Positions 39,434 to 49,128 of a stretch of DNA of 64,000 bases are shown one piece after another. The position numbers and the translations under genes were made by a program. The DNA comes from Cyathus striatus (taxonomy: Eukaryota > Basidiomycota > Agaricomycetes > Agaricales > Nidulariaceae), in assembly GCA_025738555.1 (NCBI GenBank), contig JAOVFP010000012.1, positions 310,001 through 374,000 on the forward strand, given 5' to 3'. The notes under the pieces were generated by a model. It did not search any database and was not told the origin of the DNA. It saw only the letters and a list, made by a program, of their open reading frames with translations. Position 1 is the stretch's first letter. Every line of letters begins with the position of its first letter.

Positions 39434-40857
39434 TTAATACTCTCTGAGAGATGCCATTAACGTATCTCCTGATGCGTCATCGAACCTCGAGCGCCTGAGA
39501 GCAGATTTTGCTTTTAGCTCCTCGACCTCCGCTTGCAGTTTCGTCTAAAATCCACCTTAAGTAACGAAATGTATGATATACAAAGTGATGTACACACCAC
39601 TTTGTCATTTAGGTCACCTTGTGCGAATATTGAGTAAGGCGAGGGTGCAGGAGGTGCATTTTTGCTACCTGAACATGATGTAAGCACGGGAAAGAAACTC
39701 AAACGTTACGTCACACACCAAAAGCCGCTTGCGTGAAGACTTCGTTCATTAGATCGTGGTTCCGCCTGTAGCGAGCTAAAGCCAAAGTTCGCGTTGAAAT
39801 AAGCTCGGTCTCATCTGCCATGCTTTGTGAGCACTATAAATGAATGTTGAACAGCGCTCACAAACCATCTGAGCCGTCAGGTTCCATTGCTGGAGGGCGC
39901 TGTTTAACAGTTAGATAAATTGTGGAGTTACGAGTGAGAAAGGACACACAGGAGCACTAGTGCTTGCGGCTCTCTCCCTTCTTCTCCGCTCTAGTGCATC
40001 CATGTTGTTGTTCTGTTGCGCCAGCATTGCTTGCTGTTGACTGAGGCTCATACCTAGTCCTATGGAAGGCGGGGGCATGGGTTGTCCTCCTGGAGCTCCT
40101 CCTGCCATGGGATGTGCAGGTGGATATACTTTGTGACCAGCCTTTTCTCCAATAACGTATACCGCAGGCTCGCTAACGGGGCGAAGGGGATACGCGCGCA
40201 CAGGTGTGTTTATAAGTGTCGGAAGAATCGCTGGAACAAAGAAGAGTGGGAACAACTGTCAGTATTGCCATCTGGAACAGATGGAGCGTAATACGTAGGT
40301 AGGAACTAGGAACTAAACTCACGTGTTGGCTGTCCGCGCGAGTAGTGTACCAAAACCAAACGAGGATCACCGCCCTTCATAAACCGAAAACGCCTCCTCA
40401 CGCGTGATGCTGCTGTTTCCCCCGAGCCCGGAATGAATCCATTCTTGATTTCGCTGACTTCGATCTCCTATAAGGTATAAATTAAGCCTACTGTGTGGCT
40501 AAAACGATCTTGAAAGATGTGCTCACACGGGAGCCAGCTGGAATGGTATATTTAACCTCTGCGTCTTGGTAACGTACACCATCGTTCGGGAATGGCGATT
40601 GAGGTGGAAGGTAGAGGAGCATCACCTGACCATCTAAAGGCGGTTTACAGAGGACTGCGTGACAAAATGGAACATAACACACCCTGCGGTTTGTCAACGT
40701 ATCCCCAGGCAAAAGGTGTGTTTTGGGCGAGCTGGTGGGCGCGCAAAAGCATACCAACAGCGGTTTCATAGGTCATTTGAGGGTGTAAACCAATGTGTTC
40801 TGGAAAGCGAAGGCATGGACCATCCTGAGGCGACGGCTGTTGGAAGGACGACGACAT
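39434..40857 (-). CDS. SSR4: SWI/SNF and RSC complex subunit Ssr4 (DUF1750)
   Basis: Ssr4 is a fungal-specific subunit shared by the SWI/SNF and RSC chromatin remodellers, first described in fission yeast. The start MSSSFQQPSPQDGPCLRFPE is followed by MTYETAVGMLLRAHQLAQNT and FAWGYVDKPQ. A 49-nt intron (GTGTGT...CTTTAG) then gives DGQVMLLYLPPQSPFPNDG, then EVKYTIPAGSREIEVSEIKN, GFIPGSGETAASRVRRRFRF and KGGDPRLVLVWY, matching the N-terminal Ssr4 domain. After a Gly/Pro/Met/Gln-rich middle (SIGLGMSLSQQQAMLAQQNN), the C-terminal helix is TRTLALARYRRNHDLMNEVF; it ends MASLREY at TAA 39434-39436. Family assignment rests on this order of motifs; no search was possible. Confidence 0.72.
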
Positions 40858-41046
40858 TTTGAAGTCTCCGGATGATCGGCAAGAGTGATCCTGTAAACAG
40901 AACAGTTGCGACCAACTCCACAATCATTTGTTTGGCTTATCCATCTAATCCAAATACAAGCAAACTTATTTGAATTATTCTCTCAAACGCTACTCTTTCA
41001 AACTAGAGACAGTACAATACACATTACTTGGACTGGAATACTACCC

Positions 41047-42219
41047 TCAGCAAGTGAATGTATCGGGTCCTGGAACAGTATAGGAAACTAAACCAACGGT
41101 GTTGGTAATAATTCCGGAATCTGATGCTATATAGGTAAAGTGGTGAGTATCAGTACAATATTTCTACAATATTGCGCCTTACGTGAATAGGCTCCAGGGA
41201 AGCTAACAGTTTCCGGGATTTGGGGGGTGGAAGGCCCGCCAGTGATCTCAACTTGCGCACAACTCATCTGCAATATATATCCATTAACTTATATTTCGAT
41301 GTTTCGGATACCTAACTTAACACTTGCGTAGAATTGTGCGCCGGGGTAGTTGTTCGCATTTTGTAACCCTGAAGTGTGTAAGTACCATTCATAATTCAAT
41401 GCCGGATGTCGGTCAGCCAAAGGCTTACCTATTGATTCCACACGAAGGAGATATTGGCCAGAGGCGATGCAAGGTGGAATGGTGAAGGTCGCATTTCCAT
41501 GATTGATAAACAGGTGATCTGAGCCCCACTGAAAGGTTTTAGTGTCATATCCATCTTGCCAGATCTTAAACCATTCCAGGCCTGTAGCGAATCAAACACG
41601 TGGGTAGCCCACCGAGGTGTTTAGACTGACCTGCGACATTGACTTGCGTAGCGCTGGGAACAGCAGCACTGACAGTGACAATTTATTTTGAGCTGTATGC
41701 TCTGTTCACAAGCTAGCCGTCTAGGAGACTCACAGATATGCAATAACGGGACCTTGGCATGTTTGTGAGCCCATATTCATTGGCATCTCGAAGCCAAACC
41801 TTACCTTTGTTCGTTGGATCCAAAGGATCAGACGGGTCGGGTCCGAGGTATCCTGCTGAGGTTCGATGAAACTGTGCAGTAACGTTTGCTCCCGCCGGCA
41901 CTTTGATAATTGTTTGGGATACAGGTTGAATAAAGCCAGTGTTGCAGATCAAATCAGGAGAAAATAAATCTGTAATGGCCTATCGTTGTCTCAGTGTTTA
42001 AACTCTGGTCACTTTGAAAGAACTATCTCACAGCGTTCGAACTTGGTACACGTACACCAACCCCATGTCCTTGATCTATGCCGTTGACTGAAACGGCCTG
42101 TTAAAATAATACATAAATGATTCCAATTTTCAGACGACCACACTGACAGAGAAAACAGTTTTTCCATGAGACGAACTGGCGAGAAGAGCAAATGTAAACA
42201 AAAGATTCTTGCATTGCAT
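41047..42219 (-). CDS. AA9 lytic polysaccharide monooxygenase-like protein, second copper His replaced
   Basis: AA9 enzymes are secreted copper monooxygenases that cleave cellulose oxidatively. The signal peptide [17 protein letters not shown] ends before HGKTVFS, so His1 of the histidine brace is in place. After introns the order is [47 protein letters not shown], then [71 protein letters not shown] and a C-terminal [11 protein letters not shown], stop 41047-41049. The conserved H-x-G-P (DPSHKGPV in relatives) reads N-K-G-P here, so the second copper ligand appears to be Asn; the axial Tyr (AQFY) is kept. At least eight introns, all in frame. Expression and secretion are plausible; oxidative activity is doubtful. 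Confidence 0.82.
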
Positions 42220-42979
42220 AGCGAGGAAAAGATGTCGCAGCCTGCTAATGGAATTTAGTGACGATGCAACTTTATACTTCGCGAAATGTCCATCTAGAGC
42301 GTTAAGTGCCGGGATCCGTAGCAAGTTTCTCCCTGGGATCACTCGGCATATTCATATCATATATCAGCATAGAGAAGAGTTGTTTTCATGGCGAGGATTC
42401 AGCGAAGGGGTCACACATGCACAAGTGAAAGTTTTATACATTGAAGTGGTGACACGGGCTTTCTGTGAAAAGGTGTTCTTTCCCAAGGTTGGTTAGTGAA
42501 GGAGAAATTCCTATGATGGTATCAGTTATCCGTATGTAAAAGAAGCGGGAGCATATCAATATGACGGACAAACCACTGTAAGATCGAACATTTTCCCCGC
42601 GTTCTAACTGAAACGCTTAATGCTACGAAACAACTAAGGTCAGGTGTTGCCAACGCGTGTTCCGCCTTACTTTCTGCACGAGAAAAATATTTGCAAGGTG
42701 GTGATAAGACTTGTATTAATAGTAACACAATCAGATGACGTGTATTTTACTGCAACACGATGAAAATTAATTTTCAAGAACATATTTATTTACAGACATT
42801 GGCTGTACTGGAAGAGAGTCAATGAGATAACAGAGGGATAACATACTATAATGACAAAACTTACAGTCATTCAAATATTTGCAGGTATATGGAGACACGC
42901 AGACCGTGGAACCAGTGTACCTGATAAACGTAAATAAGCCTCAAGAATGCGTGGAAAAATGTGTCAGACAGTCAACTTA
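42220..42979. other. Spacer between the two AA9 loci
   Basis: About 760 bp containing the promoter of the first AA9 gene and the decayed 3' end of the second. Short frames (for example 42209-42496, plus) show no family motif. Confidence 0.45.
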
Positions 42980-43824
42980 CCCCAAGCCAGCGCATATTCC
43001 ATCTGAACTAGATATAAGAGAGCTATACGACTAACTATATTTCGTGACACGTACATAGAGCTGTGCACCAGGATACGAGCCCGCACCATGAAGAACTAAG
43101 TAGAAAAAGGTCAACGTCTATATCACAATAATATATTTGCACACAAACCAATCAATTCTACACGGAGGAGATATTCCCCAGCAGCAATACAATCGGTATC
43201 TTGAAGCTGACCTTGCCTTTGTTGGTAATCAACTTGTCGACGGCCCAAACACCGTCAGAACCGAGGCCATCCTCGTAGACCTTGAATCATTTGAGCCCAG
43301 TCACATCAGACTGCAGTGCAGAAGGGACTTTTGCACTAGCGGGATTACATGTTAGGTATCATCATTAACATCAAACAAAATGATGAATATATGTACGTAC
43401 AGATATAAGCTATGACTGGCCCTTTGTGAGACGAATCAATGGGATCTGAGGAGTCGAGAGGACTGGCGCCTGCCAGAGTATGATGGAATTCTGCAGTGAC
43501 TTCAGCGCCAGCAGGAACGGGGATGATATTTGAGATATGGGTTGCGAGTAGGGGTTGATTCCACCGTTGCATATGATGTCATTGGATGTCAAGTCGGTAA
43601 TGGGCTATGAAAATGTGCTGAAGAAAATCATATCAAGCTTACACCGTCGTAAGTCGGGACACGGATGCCTTCTTAATAGCCTTGCGAGAGTCCGTTAACC
43701 CAGAGTTCTTGTGAGGTCAAGTCAGCTAAGCCTGGCAAGGTAAGACAGCAGTTTGTACGAACTTGGAAATTGTGTGCGAGGTTGCGAGAGAAATAAGTGC
43801 TGAGAGTAAGAGCGCCGACTTCAT
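42980..43824 (-). pseudogene. AA9 lytic polysaccharide monooxygenase pseudogene
   Basis: The locus starts like a good AA9 gene: MKSALLLSALISLATS then HTISKF, with His1 directly after the signal peptide. It keeps the second copper His ([14 protein letters not shown]), IICNGG and [14 protein letters not shown]. It is broken in several places: the frame shifts by one near 43,730-43,750; an in-frame TAA at 43673-43675 interrupts GY-EGIRVPTYDG; an in-frame TGA at 43287-43289 stands where relatives have Trp ([11 protein letters not shown]); and one base is missing near 43,194 between KIP and [13 protein letters not shown]. Only a remnant of the C-terminal part (GAGSYPGAQLYV) is seen; the YxIPGP end is missing. 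No splice choice removes both stops. It is a relatively recent, decaying paralogue of the neighbouring gene. Confidence 0.85.
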
Positions 43825-44644
43825 TTTTTATGGATTGAATGGAACACTACCCATGTTGAGTCCCTCTCAGTTTTATACTTGGTATGTAGTTCGTTACTAA
43901 TTTCCCGACCACATAGTTACGCGGTCGAATGGATATTTCCATTTTGAAATTAAGAAAAGCCAGAAATTGGAGGCAAATTGCCCGAAGAATTTTCTTCAGA
44001 CCATGAGCTTGACCCCGACGTGTGATCCGTGGAGGATATCCTAATAGGATAAGTATCGCGGGGCAACCGTTACCACGCGTAGATTCGGCGATGCACTTGC
44101 GCAAACAGAGTGCCCTTGTGTACACCCGGCTCCGTGTTTCGAGGACATACTGTCCGATTTGGATACTCAAGCAAAAGGTTATTCCGCTAAGTACCCGCCA
44201 GTTTCGCCGACTCAGCTAGGTGGTATAGATACCTAGCCTACAAGCTAAGACTCAGAGACGCCAAGTATTGGATACTAGTAACCTAACCTGAGAGGGTGAG
44301 AAGCTGTAAGAAGCAGTCCTTGTCTTGGAAGCATTTAGCTTGAAATCAAAGGAGTAAGCGGGAGCCACGACAACGCATTTGGAGAACGTCATGGCCAAGC
44401 AAACGATGGTGGGGGTGCTGCGAAAAGCCTCGTGTTGTTGAGCCAATTCTGCCAAATGTAAGGTAGCAATGCGCCTGTGGTTTTTAGCCTGTATTCTTGA
44501 CAACCTCGATCAGAGACATACTGATACTGGAATATGAGCTACAGCACTGTTGATATCTTTCCAAAATCCTTAAATATAAATGTACATTGATTATTACAAC
44601 TCACTGCTTACAGCTTTACGCGTATCTTACACACCCAGAAATGA
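43825..44644. other. Spacer between AA9 pseudogene and VPS37
   Basis: About 820 bp. A few frames of 60-110 codons exist on both strands (for example 43847-44170 minus) without recognisable motifs. No RNA gene was seen. The region holds the promoter remnant of the pseudogene and the VPS37 3' flank. Confidence 0.45.
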
Positions 44645-45369
44645 TCATTCCTCTCTCCAGATCACTTGTCCGTTCGTCCATTTCTCTGCCCACATGGCGC
44701 GTTTATGGTAAATTTTGCGAAGTTCCTTAAATTCTTTGATAAACTCGTCAACGTCAGCCCCGTTCTTCGGTGTTCCAGTCCCTGACCCTGCGCCATTAGA
44801 CGGCACAGGCTGTTGCTGCACAAATGACGATGCCAGGGCCTCGGAAGCATCATCTTGGGCAGTTACGCTATGCCGTAGTCGCATATGGAGAAATTGTGGA
44901 GTAAAACGCTACCAAAAACATGGGATGAGTTCTACAAACAGCAAGGGGTTTGGGATGCGAACCTGGTACACCTCTTTCTGCTCCTTCTCCAGCTCTTTCC
45001 ATCGTGTCTCAAGTCGTTTAGCTTCATCAAATGCATCTTTGGTTTGAGACCTTAGATCATAGAGTTGCTGTTGATGTACAAGGTTGTTCTCTGAAGTGAA
45101 TAAATGGCCAACCATATAACACCTGACGCTTAGTAACGTACTTGCGATTGTTTCGTTTGCCAAACCCAGCTCTGCCTGCGCCTGATACATAGCTTTTACC
45201 TTGTTCAGTGAATGAAATATAGCCTGAAAATAAGCAGGATCTGCTAGCATGTCTTCTAAATCTTCGCGCCTGCACTAAAATGAGAGGTAACTCGCCGATA
45301 TGAATGAGATGGCACTACGCACGACAAATGAGCAAGCTCAGGATACTCGGCTAGCAGTGGGGTAGCCAT
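44645..45369 (-). CDS. VPS37: ESCRT-I subunit Vps37 (Mod(r) domain)
   Basis: Vps37 is a core subunit of ESCRT-I, which sorts ubiquitinated membrane proteins at endosomes. The start MATPLLAEYPELAHLS (ATG 45367-45369) is followed by LEDMLADPAYFQAIFHSLNK, VKAMYQAQAELGLANETIA, K + NNLVHQQQLYDLRSQTKD (intron with GTACGT donor), AFDEAKRLETRWKELEKEQK, EVYQ, RFTPQFLHMRLRHSVTAQDD and ASEALASSFV. This is the Mod(r) helical hairpin in full. A Gly/Pro linker and a final helix (DVDEFIKEFKELRKIYHKRA) complete it at the TAA/TGA end near 44645. Start is divergent from RRP40, 200 bp away. Confidence 0.9.
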
Positions 45370-45569
45370 TATTCCAAATGTTTAAGGGATGTTAAGATAG
45401 ATGTATGATATAGATGAGCAAAATGAGAATGTTGGGGTGTAGGTTATAGAATTAGCGTTATATAGTTAAGTGAGAATACACACTGACAGAAGGAAGCACC
45501 GCAGATGCCGCAGAGCACAGTGCACACCCGCTGAATAACGTGATAACAAACTTTCAGACGCCGACCGTC

Positions 45570-46422
45570 ATGACCACCGTCCTTCCAGGTGAAAGCGTCT
45601 CCGCTCAGCATGTAAATCTAAAACTTGGACCTGGCCTCCTACAACTTTCCACAAATACAACTGATGCCGGCTCCATAATTGTATCAACTCGCGCAGGAGA
45701 CTTGCAACATTCAGCAAATCGCAGTAAATGGTGGGTGGAGAACAATTCAAGACGCGTTCGTATCAAGTCCTTATATTTGATCTCTTTCTTTACTTATGTC
45801 AGTTATAGTATATTCCAGCTGCACAGGAATCAGTAATTGGTGCGGTAGTGCAGAGATTGGGAGAAAGCTATCGTGTGGATATTGGCACTGCTCAATTTGC
45901 ATCACTGGATGGGCTGGCGTTTGAGGGAGCCACAAAGAGAAATAAACCGAATCTTAAGGTGCTTACAGAACTACATTATCAATGAAACACTACACACACG
46001 TTACCTAGGTTGGGAGCTTGGTCTATGCACGAGTATCACTGGCACACAAGGACATGGAACCCGAATTGGAGTGCTTTGATGCTCAAACGCGCAAAGCTGA
46101 AGGGTTCGGGGAACTGAAAGGGGGGTTCGTTGTTCGATGTAGTTTAAAAATGTGCCGAAAGCAAGTACCATTCGGCTCGAGCTCCTATGCAGTGATCTAA
46201 TCATCCTCTAGCCTCCTTGACCCGAAGCATTTCCTTCTTCCACTGCTGGGGGGAAGATTCCCGCTAGAAGCAGCAGTGGGTATGAATGGACGAGTGTGGG
46301 TTAACGCGAAAGAAGTGAAGCAAATCATTGCTATCTCGCGGTGCATCGAGGCTGTGGATCCAGATGGAGGAGGAATGGATGTGGTTGGGGTCAAGAAGCT
46401 GTTGGATTCATTAGATGCATGA
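45570..46422 (+). CDS. RRP40: Exosome cap subunit Rrp40
   Basis: Rrp40/EXOSC3 is one of three S1/KH cap proteins of the RNA exosome. The start MTTVLPGESV is followed by LGPGLLQLSTNTTDAGSIIV, then YIPAAQESVIGAVVQRLGES and YRVDIGTAQFASLDGLAFEG, ATKRNKPNLKVGSLVYARVS (S1 domain). The KH-type part has LLDPKHFLLPLLGGRFPLEA and GMNGRVWVNA, the GxNG motif of Rrp40. Stop TGA 46420-46422. Three introns; the last (46161-46211) reads best as a GC-AG intron with donor GCAAGT, joining KMCR and NLLDPKHF. It converges on EAF6, 149 bp apart. Confidence 0.92.
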
Positions 46423-46570
46423 TATAGGTCGGATGTACAATATATTACAGAGGTACTGGTCGGTCGTCACATGCATAAAGTTACATGATTAACGGCAAAA
46501 ATACCTTCCCGTTGAAAATTTCAGTGTGGAAGTCCACGAGATAAAGGCCTGACGTACAATGACGCCTGCT

Positions 46571-47258
46571 CTATTCGTCTTCAGCTAAACGAGCACGTTT
46601 CGTGGGCCTTCGGCTGCTAGCAGTGCTGGCTGCTTCATCATCACTATTTCCTGTCTGGCTTCGAACGCTCGCGCTGGCTCTTTTTTTCCGTTGGTATTCC
46701 TTATCTTTAAGACGCTTTGCCTGTGCCATTGATAATTCCTGGCCTTTAGCAGGCGGGACGACTACAGTAGTGACGCCAGGAGTTGGTTGTTTAGCATAAT
46801 CATCATTGGTAGCGGTTGATTCTTCACCGTCACCCATAAGCTCCAAGGACTATATCACGTAGTATAATTATATGCTGCCAATCGAAAACAAAATCGTACC
46901 TTTTGGTAGCTCAAACTACTGCTAGAGAAGATGCGGTCGTGGTCACTAACTTCGTATTTCCTCCGTGTGTTATTCTGATTCTTGAGAAAGCCATCAAATC
47001 CAAGAATGATGTTTCCACTGCTATGCGTCGCAGTTTCAGTCAGGTAGGTTCCCTCTAAGTTATATATTTGTACTTCAATTTGGGCCTGAAGAAGCGGGAA
47101 CGTCAAACAGAGTCGTAAGGATGTTGCTTAATAGGGAGCACTGGGCTGACCAGCTGTTTGTCAATTGCTCGTTTCCTTGGGATGGCTTGCAAGAGCTCCT
47201 TCCTTAGAACTTCATAGCGAGACTTCTCCTCTGGCGTAGGGGGTGCTGCATCTGTCAT
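46571..47258 (-). CDS. EAF6: NuA4 histone acetyltransferase subunit Eaf6
   Basis: Eaf6/MEAF6 is a small coiled-coil subunit of NuA4 and related acetyltransferase complexes. The start MTDAAPPTPEEKSRYEVLRK (ATG 47256-47258) leads to ELLQAIPRKRAIDKQLAQIE, VQIYNLEGTYLTETATHSSG, NIILGFDGFLKNQN (family signature: coiled coil, then 'YLxxT..GNII.GFdgf') and RIFSSSSLSYQK, as in the family. The last exon is variable: SLELMGDGEESTATNDDYA and a basic KRLKDKEYQRKKRASA stretch suitable as a nuclear localisation signal, ending ARLAEDE. Three exons with short introns. Divergent from RPT5 with about 200 bp between starts. Confidence 0.9.
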
Positions 47259-47459
47259 CGCTGAAGACGACGCTGCTATAGACCTCAGACTGCGCTGCTC
47301 AGCCTCGAGAACAGAGTAATGGAATATTTGCAGATGTTTGGCAATTGGCTGGGGAGGACGCGTGTCCTCTGGGACGCGTTGATCTCTAAATTATTCAGCA
47401 CTCGTCCTCTCATTCCCGACTCTCCTGCTCCCTCCCAATCTCTCCGTCCATCTCCAATA

Positions 47460-49128
47460 ATGTCTTCTGCACCTCCTCCAGCAGATCCTCCAACTAATAA
47501 TGACAAGAAGCCAGAAGGAACGCCTTCAACACAACCCGTGGCATCTGCAGAGGCTGGTGCTGCAATGGATACTACACCCGACGTTCCTCCCGAAGAGACT
47601 TGGGATGATATTCCTGAAGATATCAAGAGCCTAAGTACCGATGAAATTCTCACAAGAATACGCCTTCTGGATAATGATATCAAGGTCTTTATACCTTCTA
47701 GTTATGTTCTGCAATGATTTACTGTCTTATAGGTTATGAGGTCTGAGACACTTCGATTACAGCATGAACAAAGCGTCATGAAGGAAAAGATCAGGGAAAA
47801 TGGAGAGAAAATTAAACAGAATAAGGTGCTGCCGTACCTTGTCGGGAATATCGTAGAGGTGCGTTTAGAGGGTTTCACAGTATGCGAGTTTTCATTGACT
47901 CGGCAACTCAGATCCTTGACGTCGACCCTGAAATCGAAGAGGATGGCGCAAATCAAGACCTTGACTCGATGCGTAGAGGGAAGTGTGCCGTAGTCAAAAC
48001 TTCAACACGACAGACCGTCTTTCTCCCTATGATCGGCCTTGTTCCTCCTGAAATGCTCAAGCCTGGCGATCTAGTTGGTGTCAATAAGGACTCCTACCTT
48101 GTTCTCGATACTCTGCCTGCCGAATTCGATAACCGTGTCAAAGCAATGGAAGTCGATGAGAGGCCGACTGAAACGTACACTGATATTGGTGGTTTGGAGA
48201 AGCAAATTGAAGAGTTGGTCGAAGCTATCGTGCTCCCTATGGAACAGGCCGACAAATTCAAGGCAATTGGAATTAAGCCTCCTAAAGGTTGTCTCATGTA
48301 CGGTCCACCTGGTGCGTTCATTACCGCGACTTCGCTCTTAGCCATTCTTTATTGACTCCTCTCTTAAAAGGAACTGGAAAGACTCTTCTTGCTCGTGCTT
48401 GTGCTGCCTCTACTAATGCATGTTACCTCAAATTGGCCGGCCCCTCGCTGGTGCAAATGTTTATTGGTGACGGTGCTAAGCTTGTGCGTGACGCTTTCGC
48501 TCTCGCCAAGGAGAAAGCGCCCGCCATCATCTTCATTGACGAGTTGGATGCCATTGGTACAAAACGCTTTGATTCAGATAAAAGCGGTGATCGTGAGGTG
48601 CAGCGAACGATGTTGGAGTTGCTCAACCAACTTGATGGTTTCGGTAGCGACGACCGCATTAAGGTAAGCCTATTTCCTATGTCTTCTCGGGCTGTTTCTC
48701 ACACACATCGTTCCTGTTTCAAAGGTTATTGCAGCTACCAACCGTATTGATATCCTCGATCCTGCCCTTCTGCGATCTGGACGTCTTGACCGAAAGATCG
48801 AATTTCCTCTCCCAAATGAAACAGCTCGTGCGCGGATTCTTGAGATTCATTCGCGAAAGATGACTTGCTCGTCGGATGTCAACTACGAGGAACTCGCGCG
48901 CAGTACGGACGAATTCAACGCTGCTCAACTCAAGGCCGTGTGTGTCGAAGCTGGCATGATCGCTCTACGGGAAGGAGCGACGAAACTTAGTCATGAACAT
49001 TTCTTGAGTGGTATCGCAGAGGGTGAGTGTTTCATTTCTGCAAGCTGCTCTTACTTTCAAATTACTAAATGCGAAATGATTCTGCAGTGCAAAGCAAGAA
49101 GAAGAACGATTTGATGTATTTTGCTTGA
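47460..49128 (+). CDS. RPT5: 26S proteasome ATPase subunit Rpt5
   Basis: Rpt5 (PSMC3) is one of six AAA ATPases in the proteasome base. The chosen start is [20 protein letters not shown] (an in-frame upstream ATG exists at 47319). Coiled coil: [22 protein letters not shown] domain: [43 protein letters not shown] domain: [28 protein letters not shown] (Walker A, across an intron), [17 protein letters not shown] (Walker B), [20 protein letters not shown] (Arg fingers). The end is [15 protein letters not shown]. The last three residues are YFA; the usual hydrophobic-Tyr-x (HbYX) would have Tyr in the middle. Five to six short introns, all consistent. Confidence 0.94.

Noticed and set aside
40630..40720. 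A 28-nt intron in SSR4
   Set aside because: A 49-nt intron ending at CTTTAG gives the better conserved YVDKPQDGQVMLLYLPP, so no unusually short intron is required.
43700..43765. A 27-35-nt intron that would rescue the start of the second AA9 locus
   Set aside because: It would be below normal intron size here, and the downstream TAA and TGA remain.
41047..47258. Possible functional cluster around the AA9 genes
   Set aside because: Neighbours are VPS37, RRP40, EAF6 and SSR4, general housekeeping genes on both strands; there is no co-directional pathway or regulator.
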